A program made the translations under genes and the position numbers. A model generated the notes under the pieces. That model ran no database searches, was not told the origin of the DNA, and was given only the letters and a program-made list of their open reading frames with translations. Positions 10,173-22,229 of a stretch of DNA of 61,017 nucleotides are shown here, one piece after another. The DNA comes from Spirogloea muscicola. Taxonomy: Eukaryota; Streptophyta; Zygnematophyceae; Spirogloeales; Spirogloeaceae. Each line of letters opens with the position of its first letter. Position 1 is the stretch's first letter. Location of the stretch: assembly GCA_009602725.1 (NCBI GenBank), contig WELB01000047.1, positions 685,579-746,595 of the forward strand. The letters are read 5' to 3'.

Positions 10173-13100
10173 TCAATCTTGGCGGGCTGCCTCCCACACA
10201 ATGTAGTCAGGCCCTTGCACAGCAATGGACCAGCCGCTGCCAGTCGCTGGTGGTACAAATTCGTCGCGACCCAGCTTAATCCACACTTTGTCGTCAATCT
10301 TTGCTGCGTACAAGTTCCTCTGCGCCTTCTCAATGTGCACCTGTGGCAGCACAGAAATGGCATGACATCGTCTCTTTAAGTGGGACAAAATGCTGAGAGA
10401 GTGCCACTACAAGTATCCTGGCATTCTCTTGAACCCGTTTCACACACTCACTCCTGCCTCGTGCACACACATGCTAATGAGCGTGGCTGAAAAATCTGGA
10501 TCGTGGAATACAGGCACACGGGGCTTTTGGAAGGTGATGAATTCACCTTTGACCCACAATTAATCTGGTTGCGTTTCCGAATACCTACAAGGGCTGCAAT
10601 CTTGTCCTCAAGGCTCGAGAACAAGTGGTCCCAGAATACTGATGGTGTGCCAGGATGCGTGAGTATATAAGCATAGCCTTGACCTTCCTTCCCTTGTGGA
10701 AAGCGCCAGTGGCCCTGCGCAACAGGAGATACCACCTGTCAGCTGCCAGGAGATGGACTACGCACAAATCACCAGCTCCTTGCGATGCGAACCTTCAAGC
10801 ACAGCCTCTTTCATTCTATTCTTAGAAAGACCAAATGAAATGCTCTGACAGTACCTTTCTTGAGCAATTATTAGTAAAGTGATGTCTACTGGCTTGGTCT
10901 TTCAAGGATGCAATACTGATTCATGCACGTGTAGCATGAGCTCCAATCTTGCCTCAAAGACTAATCATATGCTCAGAATAGGTAGTCATGCAAGTAGACG
11001 AAGAAACGAACATAAATATTAGCTTGATTGAATTGCTCCAATCAAGCTAATGCTCACTTGAGTGGATCCAGTGTCGTGGTTCTCAATGAAGGTGACAGTC
11101 CTCGATGGCCACAAACCCAAGAGACCTGCTGGCCGCCCTTGAGAATCGGCTAGGCGCCCGTACTCCCCAGTCTCTACTGCCTGTGATTGCCAATGACTGG
11201 AATCAGTCATCTCAAAACATGCCTCATCAACTGAGGTCCCCTGCATGACTATGCTGAAATAACCAGTTTGCCTTATGTTGTATCAGCTGGGACAGATGCT
11301 ATTCAGGTGCATACCGCATGGAGAATGCCCTTCAGGGTGACATCAAAGGCTGACGAGAGGCCTCCACAAGCTGTAAGCCACTTGACAATTCTCTGACGGT
11401 GCTTATCCTGTGCACGTAACAAATATCAGGCCGTCAGGCCAAAATGTAAGGAAAGGAAATCGTGAAATGGGCATTCTATGCAGGCTGAAAGCAACTATCA
11501 TCCATGCACAAAAACAAAAAACTGTTGCAATTAAGAAACAGCAAACAAGAGCACAGCCTCTAGCAGATGCAAAATCAGAGGGATATAGGCACCTGGTTGC
11601 GGTTCAGTCTGCCGCCTGTATAAGACAAGCTGTCCCAGTACTCCCCCACTGAGAAGTCTGGGTCAGAGGCCTCTATGTATTCTTTCACATGGCCACCCCA
11701 ATAGCCCCTCACAAAGTCAAAGCGCCACCCATCATACCCAGCCTCAGTCCTGCACAACAAGCAATTATCAGCTGCCACTCTATAACTTATCAATAATACT
11801 TAACCATAGAAGCCGCTGACTTGGACCTTCAATTCCAAACGCAATAAAGCCAGGCTGCTGCTTGTCAAGCTCTTAAAGCCCTTGCCATAAGCAGATCGTG
11901 CCAACAAAATTTGAAGGTTGGATGCATTGCCTGAGCCACTGGAGCCAGAGAGCGAGATCCTTGCGCACAAACTCCTGCGAGTGGTCAATGTTCGGGGCTG
12001 CACCGAAAAAGTCACCCCGGCTCTTGTTGCCCTTCCCCTGGCAATGAAAGCAAGGGCAATGAGTCATGCATGCCTCATCTTGGTTGATTAGCCACTGACT
12101 ACTTGCTTAAACTCGTCATTAGAAGCTCGCAGGCAGCCACCTTCAACAATAATGGTAATCCCACCCTGAGGCTGGCATGAAGCAGGACCAGCTGCAAGCT
12201 CCACAAGCATGTGAGCTGCAGCTTCAAGCTAGCGAGTGCAATCTTCACATCAATCAGCATTGACAATGGCACCTACCTGGTAAGTAGGATCATCACAGAC
12301 AATGGCAGTCTCGTTCCAGTCGAGTTTCCCTCCAAATCTGTTCCAGACGCCCTTCTGATTCTGCCGGTGAGCACATCTGTGATTGATGACTACATCCGCC
12401 AGTACTCTTACGCCCAGATTCTGAAAACTCTGGATTGCCTGCTGCAACTGCTCCATGTTTCCGTACCTAATTGTCCAAACGATTTGTTAAGTTCATGAGG
12501 CAAAGCACAACCAAACAATATAGCTTGCCAATTACTGCCATCTGCACAAACTGACTACCTATGAAAGCGGGAGATAACACCAACTAAATACAGATACTTG
12601 AATATGCACTGTGACAAATTAAAGGACCAATGCACTACAGCCTCAGATACATTGTGCTAAGACACAGATAGATAGTTGCTCTTAGAGGGTTATTTTGTGG
12701 GTAGGTGTTGCATGGCGAGTCGCCCACCGAGACTGAAGGCTGTACAAGTCTCTCGGCATGTATCCCTGTGGCGCTATGGACTCAGCTGGGGGCGGAAACC
12801 ACACCATTGTCATACCGCTTCGAGCAACCTCTTCGGCTTTTGCTTTGAGTTTTCCATACCATCTGCAAAACACAAAGGAGCAGTTGGTCAGCAATGTGCA
12901 CCTTGCATGGTCTGACACTGGTATTCATGGTGCCTAACCCAGGTCATCACCACACTCACTACTATCAGCCTCCCACCTTCGGCTAAGTGGCCGTGACAGC
13001 AGCCCATATAACAGCTTCAAAGGTATGCAAGCTGCCTTTAGAGACTCTCTGTTTTTGCAGACAGGCAGCGGGAAGGAACACACATTCTACAGATACTTTG

Positions 13101-16100
13101 CGTACTTGGCACTCCAGGCTAATACATAATCTTGCAAGAAGCTATTGGGAGCTATTGGAGGTTGTGCATACCTGCCACACTTATGAGACTCCCAATTGAA
13201 AGCCTGTAAAAGGATCTCTCTACCCGTCCCGGTAGCTGAGCTTCCAGGCTCCCATGTGTCAAAGGAGCTATTCACCTCCTCCGTAACACCTTGCCTTAAT
13301 CCGGACTAAAGGCCAGAAGACAGGCAGTAAAGATATCCAGCAGTCAGCAGAACAGCCTGCCCCACGTACCTCAAGATATTCATTTCTTGTATTGACAAGC
13401 TTATTGTCCTCAATGGTGCATATCTGTCAAGGCCGACTCAGAGGCTAACAATTTGAAAGAACGAGCTAAGAGACTAGAACATGATAGGCATGACTTGTGA
13501 TTGCAAGTTTCAGTACCGAAGGGCGCACAAATGTCCTGTGCACTGAGCTATGCAACGTAGCTTCAGAACGGAAGCAGACCATGGCAATACCTGCGCTGCT
13601 CTAGCATTGACCTGCTCTTGCCTGACTGCTTCAAGGGTTCCACTTGTGGTCTCTGCTACGTCTTGTGACACTTGACTTTCTGCAGACCTCGCCAGCGCCT
13701 CCCCAACCTTCCCGTCCTCAGCACGTGACGCAACCCCCACCTGTCCTGTTCGGATCAGAAATTTTTCTTCTGTCTCTGCTGTCGCTAGTACGGCAGCTTC
13801 AGCTCCATTGTTCGTGTCAGAAGACACCGCATGTGGCTCTTGCACATGCACTTCAGGTTCAGGTTCAGGTTCAGATTCAGTTGCTATGTCAGCAAGGTCC
13901 ATAATGCCAGCAGCTGTGCTTTCATGTCTCTCAGGCGGTTGTCTGACGTCTGTGGGGCCAACATCTGAGATATTGCACACCGTGGACTCTGCCTTGCTTG
14001 GAATTGTTGAGGATGGTTCTGAGGTGCCTTCAGCAGAGCTTGCTCCACTAGAATAGCTTGGCAAGGTGCTTACTGTAATGTCCTCGTCATCTGTTTGCCC
14101 CACTGACTGAGATATATCTGCGAGTTACACAAACAAAGAGGGTCCAGCTAACATCTCCATTAAACATCCTAGCAGGAATATGTGCTATGGCGAAGTCATT
14201 GCACTGATGTGTAGAGAGATGTGACTTAGTAAGCAGGCCTGCTCAACCCACCTCTGTATGGCAGGGGCACAAAGAAGTTGCCGCCACGATCATCAATCCA
14301 CCTGCCTGACTCTGCTTCCTTGAGGACAAATCTGAGACCTCTGGCTCGCCGTCCAGTCTGCACCTCCAGTGACTGCTTCCCACTTTCTATCTGCACAAGG
14401 AGCACCAGCAGTCAGCAGATTACGATACTCACATGTGAAGTCTGTAAGGGCACTTAATAATGAGAAGCAAATTATGAAAGTATGATCTGCAGCTCTCAAA
14501 TTGGAGGCAAATAGTATGCTTGAAGAAGTTGATGACTTGAAAGTGCAGAATCTGACCTGCAGTGGAGTCTGCACTGCGCGCGTCTTGTGCACTGTGCTAC
14601 CAGGCGGGAGCATATGCCGCGGGGGGACCAGCCACGGCAGGTTCTTGCCCTCTCCTTCCACTACCCCCCAGTGCAGCAACAGCGGAACCTGCCACCAAAG
14701 AAAGCCAAGGCAAACTCAGTGCGCTTGATAAAGGTGAGACTTGGACAATTACTTGGCAAATCCATTGGCTAGTTAAGCATTTCCTTAATGAGGAATGAGC
14801 ACTACTTTAAGATGCTCCTGTTCTCTCTTACTTCTGTCTGGCGGATACCTTAGTGGAGCTCATGCTGGCTGACCCCACCATGCGAACCCTGACTCAATGT
14901 TTTATCAAAGGCCCCCTTTTGCAGATATGGTTACCTTGCATCGGCCTCTTCAAGGCCGTGCCGGTAAAAACCTACATGTAGATCATACCTGGACTCGCTA
15001 GGAAGAAGATATTCATTCAAGCCTGGAGATCAGAGAAAGCAACTGGCTCACCTCAATATCTGTCTCGATACGAACCCTAGTGGGACTTTGCGCTGCAAAA
15101 GCCCGGAGGTTGTTCTGCACTGAGCGTTGCCTCTCCAGAGTATATGTCTTTACCATGGGCCCTGCAGGGTGTAGAGCAGAGCTTGGTACGCCTGAATCTT
15201 GACATGATTGAGATCTATGTACGGCTGGAGCATACCCACAAGCAGCTTAGAAGCGCATACTTCTTAGAAGGCTGCCAAAGAAAAGCTTAGCCTTACATCC
15301 ATACCAGCCTTAGCGCCTGGACTGAGCAGGTCTGAGCAGGGCACAACGAAGTCATCCCTATGGTTTTTGAGCCACCTGCCAGTCTCCTCGTCCTAAGCAC
15401 AAGCATCACAGTCAAGCTATCACAAATGTGTCTAATGCAAGCACCTGCTCAGCATGAAGCACACAGGCAATTGGAATTTGATTAGAGTTTTTTGAATAGA
15501 ATTCCGGATATCATTCTGCACTGCATTGTAGAAAAATGCTGTTGTCCAGTGTCACATACCTTAAGCACAAATTTGACAGCATCTGGCGCATCCTGCTTGG
15601 AGAAACGGATGACAACCTGTCTGACCTCACCCCCTTCTTCAGTGCTGGTGAACGGCGTCTGAGCTGCAGACTACTGGAAAGAACACTGGAGCATCCATGA
15701 GCTACTTCGTGTTCAAATTAGACTACGAGATCGGACACTCGAGTATTGATGTCCAGAGAAGAGCAAGAAAAGCAGGCATTGAATGAAGTCCTGCATATGA
15801 ACTTCTGGATGACAATATCAACTCAACTGGGCCCACCTTTGTCAATTGAGTGCCCAATGGGCAGAGAGCAGCTGGTGGAACCTGCCACCTCCTGAGCAGA
15901 GGCAGCCACGTAGTGCGTGATGGCCCACTCAATTAAGATGCCCTTTTCACCAGCAAGTGCTAGCTCAGCTCATCAAGGGAGATGATGAGAACTCTAAGTC
16001 CGTCCCACATGCTAGTTAAGTAAACCAACACAGGTATGAGAACATAGTGTTCAAAGCTTGATGGTCAACGCCCAATGCATATTGTTCAATACACAGTGCA

Positions 16101-17239
16101 TTCTTAACTGCTTCTTATCAAAAGTGCTGATCTAACACACAAGGCCTGATCTATGCCAATATCAAGGGAGAAAGTGTGAGCTTCTGCATTGCCCATACGT
16201 CGAGCTGGAGCCTCTTGCGAAGATACCCCAGTGGAGGAGAAGTCGGGTGAAAACGGTGGAAGTAATGGTAAGCACTATCTCAGCCTGCTTCACGTTCTCC
16301 ACGACCTGGGTGCTCAGTGTGCCTGTCTCCTGCAACTCTGAACAGGCAGCTCTGAGTGCCATGCCAAATGGCAGGTGATAGCTGCTTGGCGCAAAGCCCA
16401 GACTGGTCAGCTCCTCCCTCTTGCATAAGGCATCATGTTACTGATTACTCCATTTCAGCAGACTAAGATGCCCAGGAGTGCATCGCCTTCCCAGCAGGTC
16501 AACGTAGCAGGATGGACAACAAAATGCAGAACACACATTACTGATGCTCCCTCGTCCTTCTGGTAGTCAGCCACAAATTTACGCTAAGAGACTACCACAC
16601 TGTGCGATCATGCCATCTAACGTCGAAGGCAGGCTCGTATACCTGGATCAGACGGTCCACGGTAAAGACATGCTCCGTTGCAGGAACGACGTCGGCGTCA
16701 AGCACCGAGGCTGAGGCGCCCATGGAGCGGCCCCGCTCCACACCCGGCTTGCTGGCAGTCCCGGCAGCTGTGCTGCTGGCGGGACCGTGAGCGGCAGCCA
16801 GCGGGTGCAAGGCTCGCCGGCCACGAGGCGTGGGGCCGCCGCTTGCTGCCTTGCGCTGGACACATGAGCGATTGACGAGGCGGAAGGTCACGATGAAGGC
16901 TAAGGCAGCTCCAACTAATCTCTAGCACACTCGGCGCAGCTAAGAGACGAGACGATAACAGACGATAATAGGTGGCACTCTAGGCACCCGGTGCGACGGC
17001 GAGGCCACGATCGGGAGCCAGCGGCAGAGGTAGATGGGGGAATGAGGGGCCGCAGCGTCGGAGCTCGTCAGTGCGTCACCGTTGGCAGCAGGGGCGGCCG
17101 CTCGGAGCCGCGCCGCGGCAGGAGAGCCGCCGGGGGCAGCGGGCCGCAGCTCCCGCGCGCCTTCGCAGCGGCGGCGTCGGCGGAGGAGGAGGAGAGCGCG
17201 GGCGGACGCGGCGGCGATCGCGGCGGCGATCGCGGCCAT
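10173..17239 (-). CDS. AMY3: plastidial alpha-amylase, AMY3-like, with two CBM45-type starch-binding domains
   Basis: Endo-hydrolysis of alpha-1,4-glucan in plastid starch. Twenty exons read on the minus strand, all in phase: 17239-16988, 16855-16643, 16329-16199, 15891-15837, 15658-15560, 15392-15305, 15161-15052, 14688-14557, 14390-14252, 14117-13591, 13423-13370, 13305-13172, 12862-12728, 12466-12277, 12037-11931, 11749-11593, 11407-11315, 11180-11058, 10714-10547, 10340-10173 (about 1024 residues). The Ala/Arg-rich start MAAIAAAIAAASARALLLL looks like a transit peptide. CBM45 modules are marked by LLLHWGIFAR with RWQVPPAALCPLGTQ, and by LLLHWGVVEG with PWLVPP. A linker of about 175 residues with Glu-Pro repeats precedes the GH13 barrel. 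All three catalytic acids are visible: GWRFDFVRG (nucleophile), VGEYWDS (acid/base), ENHDTGSTQ. The C-terminal sheet is complete. The intron between 11931 and 11749 uses a GC donor. This matches plant AMY3 rather than secreted AMY1. Confidence 0.96.
13855..13884. repeat. hexanucleotide (GGTTCA)n in the amylase linker exon
   Basis: Tandem GGTTCA units on the plus strand encode the Glu-Pro repeats of the interdomain linker in the amylase (minus strand). Confidence 0.8.
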
Positions 17240-17379
17240 AGCGTGACCATCGACGGCCTCGTCTAATTTGGCAGACACCTTTCGCTGCAGTGCCGGGTAG
17301 CGATAGTGACACGTGGCGCTACAGGCGTCAGCCACTTGTCGCCTCCATTACCTTGCAAAACTTTAGATTGGCTCTCTCA

Positions 17380-18330
17380 GAGGAAAGAGCTCTTCCACTT
17401 TAGTGGCTGGGCAAAGGCCAGCCCAAAAATAATGGACAAGGCCCAAAGAGCCGAGAGGCGCCTGAATTACACAGCTATATACGAGACTACAGCGAAGAGA
17501 AAAGACGTTTCCAGGAGTGGCTGGGAGAGGCCAGCCCACATAAAAGAATTAACAAAGTCCGAAGGGACCAAGGCGGAAGGTATGCAGCAGTACTTCGACT
17601 ACCCCTGCTGTCGTTTCTGCGCAGTCGTGTGGCAGCCTGTTTGCCTGGCTGCTCAACAGGGAATATTGAGCATCCAGTGGCCGTGTTCCTTGAGTCGCAG
17701 TGTTCCTCCGCGCTTTTCTGGCCCCTTCAAACTTTGTTTCATTCTTTTCCTGGGCTGGCCAATCATGGCCATCGCCTTCTGCTGAGAGTCTTCCTCAGAC
17801 CTGATGTTGCTCACTCGTGGGTACTGAGCTTTCCTCTGCATCGTTTCTGTGTTCTGCAGTAAGTTGTAGTGTAGTCCTTTCTCCGGCTCCTCTTGCTTTG
17901 GCTTTGGACATTGTCCATTCTTTTTTGGGCTGGCTTTGCCAGCCCCTCTTTTCTATGGGCGCGCTCTTCTTCCTCTCGTTTGCAGCGAGCTCAGGCTCAT
18001 GCTTTGCACCCGAAAGCTGGTCGAGCTTTAGCTGGTGGCAGAAGGGCTGTCATTTGCCGTCCGGTACTCAGGTACAGTCTGCAAACTTTGCGAGCTGACT
18101 CGTGGTTACTGAGCGGGTCAGCTTGGCAGCAGGTGATGGACATCTGTCGATGTCATTTACCTTTGCCCTTGTACATTCCTTTGGGCTATCTCTCACAGCC
18201 ATTGCCTCATTGGGGATACAATCTAAACACAAGGCCACTCAGGCCCTCCATCACTCAATACAAGCTCTGTTGCCACTGCAATAACCTCGTACGAGCCCAC
18301 AAATGGAACAAACTTTGAAGGAGTTGGGAA
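17380..18330. mobile_element. cluster of LINE 3'-end fragments, both orientations
   Basis: Two reverse-oriented tails lie at about 17398-17462 and 17520-17580 (AAAGGCCAGCCCA and GAGAGGCCAGCCCA). Forward ends follow: LeuLeuAsnArgGluTyr-stop at 17653-17673, SerAspLeuMetLeuLeuThrArgGlyTyr-stop ending at 17827, and LeuThrArgGlyTyr-stop at 18095-18112. Each is followed by a tail; the one at 17927-17945 is the perfect hairpin GGGCTGGCTTTGCCAGCCC. Confidence 0.75.
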
Positions 18331-19140
18331 GTACAGAGACGACTGAGAACGTCTGCTAAGTGACCCTTAGTCGTAGGAGTCATTTCAAGCTTCGCAGCTT
18401 GCTATGGTGCACAAGGCACAGGGCATCAGCTCAGCAGCTCCTAGCTGCTGACTCTACTCCCTTCGCTTCCACAATGGCCTCTTCAAGTGCCAGTCAGGTA
18501 TTGCTCGAGATGACCTTACGGAATGTCGGCGTTGCAGGGGATACCTTTGCTGCATCTACCAAGTAGCACAATGATTGTCACGAATGCAAGTCATATTCGT
18601 CATCAGACATTGTCTCATCACCTCTCCCAAAAGCGTGCTCGCTGCTGAGCTCCTTGGCGCTCACGTTCCTGTGTAGATGCTAGCTATCTTTTGTGCACAC
18701 AAGAGCACAATCCCACATTGGAAGTCTATTGTATCCTCCTAGGCATATGACTGTGCAGACCATACTGCCGTCTATAATAGCGCAAAGGTGATTACTTCGC
18801 GCAAAGCGACCTAGGGAGCATGATTTGAAGTGACATGACTTGCATGATTGCCAGCTTGCACTTTCTCCTGGTTGCGCTGCACGCCCACTAATGCGGTCCA
18901 AAGAGCCAGGATAGGAGTGAGCGAGGAGGAAAAGAAACAGCTCGTTCATCCATTCTCCTTTCAATGTAAGGCAATGGCTGGAAGAGTCCAGCTTTGTGGA
19001 AATTCCAGCCGAAAGGAATGCGCAAGGTCTGGAAGGGCCGGAAGGCACAAAAACAGGCGCAAAGAGCACGAAACTTCTCTGCGATTTCTGCTAGTGCACG
19101 CTCAGTGACCTCTAGTCGGCTGCTCAACAGTGGATATTGA
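18331..19140. other. gene-free stretch with weak LINE relics
   Basis: No supported gene. About 18890-19060 resembles a decayed reverse-oriented LINE tail (GGCTGGAAGAGTCCAGC), and about 19120-19141 reads LeuLeuAsnSerGlyTyr-stop, another terminal-peptide relic. Confidence 0.45.
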
Positions 19141-19201
19141 GCACCCAATGGCCGCTTGAGTTGCTGTGTGCTTTAGCGCTTTTGGAAGCGTCTTTTCGTA
19201 G

Positions 19202-20168
19202 CGTAGTGTAGTCCACCTCGCCCACACCCCAGACCAGCGTGCCCAGGCACGCTTCTCGGCGCTGGTTGAACAAGCGGCCTCCGACCAGGTGGTGGAGCTT
19301 CTCCCTCCGGCTGACCTTCGTGGGCGCGCCCGCCTGCTCTCAGCCTCCTCCACTGGGGCAGCGGCGTGGCTATCAGCGCTCCCACTTCACGCGGCGCTCA
19401 CTATGCCCGAAGAGGTCTTCCGGACGGCGGTCCACCGGCTTTTGGGCCTCCATCATCCCTGCCTCGTGGGCGTCACTCAATGCAAGTGCGGTGCCCGTCA
19501 CGTTGATCCTGCGGAGCTGGCCGCCCACATGCTCCGTTGCGCACACGGGGGCGACCGCTTCCCACGACCTCCTGCGCGATGGTATGCAGGGGGTGTTTTC
19601 GGAGGCGGGCTTCAAGGTCGCGGTGGAGAACTCCTCCATCATGCCCATCCAGCTGGGCGCGGACGGCCAGCCCCATATGCGACGCGACGACCTGGTCGCC
19701 ATCCCGCCCGGCGGCGGTCCCCGCATCATCGCTGATGTGGTGACAACTGACTGCATCGACTCCGCCAATCCCACCAGATCGGCGTCGTTTGCAGGGCACG
19801 CGGTCGGCCAGGCGGCCCGGGGCAAGGAGCGAAAATATGCTGATCACCTGGTGGGGGATGAATTCGCGGCCCTTGCGATGGATGTACACGGGGCTTTCGG
19901 CAGCCGCTGGCTGGATCTCATTCAGCGGCTTGCCCGCCAGGCCATTCGACCGGCGGCCGGGTCTGCCAGGGGCATGCCCGGCTTCAACGCCGCCGGTTCG
20001 CTCGCACAAGTCTTCCTGCGCCTGGCCGTATCGCTTCAACGCTCCCTTGCCCACGCCGTCCACACGCGCGCAGGCCGTGCTATGGCCGCCGCCTCTGGTT
20101 CTCGGCGGAGTGCCTCTTTCCCTGCAGCGAGCTACTCAGACCTGATGTTGCTCACTCGTGGGTACTGA
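19202..20168 (+). pseudogene. LINE reverse-transcriptase C-terminal region, 5'-truncated and frameshifted
   Basis: C-terminal third of a non-LTR retrotransposon polyprotein of the kind that carries a restriction-like endonuclease (R2-like). Up to about 19553 the frame of 19289 encodes GAAAWLSALPLHAAL and a Cys-His knuckle (CKCGARH, then HMLRC). The frame then changes and the rest (HDLLRDGMQGVF, MRRDDLVAIPPGGG, IIADVVTTD, AGRAMAAASGS, LLTRGY-stop) continues in the frame of 19239, so there is at least one frameshift. The DDLV and ADVVTTD blocks sit where the PD-(D/E)XK-like endonuclease would be. The reverse-transcriptase core is absent, so this is a dead, 5'-truncated insertion. The 45968-46690 copy is homologous and open. 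Confidence 0.85.
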
Positions 20169-20545
20169 GCTTCCCTCTGCATCGTTTCTGTGTTCTGCAG
20201 TGTTTTGTAGTGGTCCTTTCTCCGGCTCCTCGTTCTTTGGCTTGGACATTGTCCATTCTTTTTTGGGCTGGCTTTGCCAGCTCCTCTTCTCTATGGGCGC
20301 GCACTTCTTTTTTTCTGGCCCCTTCTTGGCCGCCGCCTCTGGGTCTCGGCGGAGTGCCTCTTTCCTTGCAGCGAGCTACTCAGACCTGATGATGCTCACT
20401 CGTGGGTACTGAGCTTTCCTCTGCATCGTTTCTGTGTTCTGCAGTGTTTTGTACTTTCTCCGGCTCCTCTTTCTTTGGCTTTGGACATTGTCCATTCTTT
20501 TTTGGGCTGGCTTTGCCAGCCCCTCTTCTCTATGGGCGCGCATTC
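20169..20545 (+). mobile_element. LINE 3' UTR and a second truncated 3' end
   Basis: The UTR of the 19202 copy includes the hairpin at 20265-20283. A second end (LAAASGSRRSASF, SDLMMLTRGY-stop) at about 20330-20412 is followed by its own tail with the hairpin at 20504-20522. The two UTRs are near-identical over more than 100 bases, which suggests recent tandem insertion or duplication. Confidence 0.8.
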
Positions 20546-20547
20546 TT

Positions 20548-20875
20548 CTTAGCAGGGGTTACTGAGCATTACGTAGCTGCTTTGTTTCTTGTTGTGCTTG
20601 GTTTTCTTAGCACTTCCCCCGGCCCCATTCTCGTACTTTGTTCCTTCTTTTTTGGGCTGGCTTTTCCAGCCCCTATTGTGGGTACTGAGCTTCCCTCTGC
20701 ATCGTCTCTGTGTTCTGCAGTGTTTTGTAGTGAGAGAAGGGCTCGCCCATTGAGGATAGGGGCTGGAAAAAGCCAGCCCAGAAAAGAATGAACAAGGGAC
20801 GAGAAGGGGCCAGGGGAAGCACGCAGAACAACAAGCACTAAAAAAGAAACGTAGCAGCTACGAAGCACTCAGTGT
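20548..20875. repeat. inverted pair of LINE tails (about 115-base arms)
   Basis: The arm at about 20561-20677 begins after LeuSerArgGlyTyr-stop (20548-20565). The arm at about 20755-20870 is its diverged reverse complement; both share CGTAGCTGCT, CCCCTGGCCCC-like and CAGCCCCTA segments. The spacer holds a piece of the other tail subfamily. Confidence 0.8.
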
Positions 20876-20879
20876 AGAC

Positions 20880-21130
20880 CTTTTTGTAGTGTAGTCCTTT
20901 TTTTTTCTTTTTTTCTTTTTTTTGGTTTAGCTCCGGCTCCTTTTTTCCGGCTCCTCTTTCTTTGGCTTTGGACAATGTCCATTCTTCTTTGGGCTGGCTC
21001 TGCCAGCCCCTCTTCTCTATGGGCGCGCACTTCCTTATCCTCAATGGGCGAGCCCTTCTCTCTTTCTTCTTTACACCTTGGTTCATTCCTTTTCCTGGGG
21101 CTGGCCAATCACAGCCATCGCCCAGTACTA
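20880..21130 (+). mobile_element. LINE tail fragments
   Basis: A T-rich stretch is followed by a third copy of the first tail type (hairpin 20991-21009) and a tail of the 7640 type (GGGGCTGGCCAATCACAGCC). Confidence 0.7.
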
Positions 21131-21561
21131 GCAGTCTCTCTCGTTAGTTAGCATGTGCAGACCGTACGTCATACATCGGGAAGCGCTGTACTTTGGATCG
21201 TAAGAAGGGCACATCGGGGGGCCAGGGGCGATGCGGAGGAGTTGGGCGAAAGGGGGGCCCTTCTGGAAGATCGAGGCATCGGACGGCGGCGGGGGGCCCC
21301 CCGGACGCGTGGCAGGCCCGCGGGTCCTCGGGAGCTGGGAACCGCCGCGGGCCCGCCGCGTGGTGGGAGCCGGGCCCGCGGCCACGTGGCGGCCGCGGAA
21401 GGGCTCGGAAAGGCTTGCCCGCAGACCTGGCGCGGGGGAGGCGGAGGGGCGCGCAGACCCCCCATAACCAGAGCTCGCCTCAAGCTCGAAGGACCCCCCC
21501 CCCCCTCTCTAGCGCCAGCGCCAGCGCCCCTTAGCCGCACGGCCAGCCAGCCAGCTCCGCA

Positions 21562-21731
<170 letters not shown>

Positions 21732-22121
21732 NNNNNNNNNNNNNNNNNNNNNNNNNNNNNNNNNNNNNNNNNNNNNNNNNNNNNNNNNNNNNNNNNNNNN
21801 NNNNNNNNNNNNNNNNNNNNNNNNNNNNNNNNNNNNNNNNNNNNNNNNNNNNNNNNNNNNNNNNNNNNNNNNNNNNNNNNNNNNNNNNNNNNNNNNNNNN
21901 NNNNNNNNNNNNNNNNNNNNNNNNNNNNNNNNNNNNNNNNNNNNNNNNNNNNNNNNNNNNNNNNNNNNNNNNNNNNNNNNNNNNNNNNNNNNNNNNNNNN
22001 NNNNNNNNNNNNNNNNNNNNNNNNNNNNNNNNNNNNNNNNNNNNNNNNNNNNNNNNNNNNNNNNNNNNNNNNNNNNNNNNNNNNNNNNNNNNNNNNNNNN
22101 NNNNNNNNNNNNNNNNNNNNN
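21732..22121. other. assembly gap
   Basis: 390 undetermined bases inside the 5' part of the bZIP gene; its start codon is probably lost here or upstream. Confidence 0.98.
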
Positions 22122-22196
22122 GTCGGGGCGCCGCGCCAGGCCACGCTCGGCGAGATGACGCTCGAGGACTTCCTCGTGCGCGCCGGCGTCGAGATG

Positions 22197-22229
<33 letters not shown>

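Noticed and set aside
17240-21130. A complete autonomous LINE
   Set aside because: No reverse-transcriptase core or ORF1 anywhere in the window; only C-terminal and 3' UTR pieces are present.
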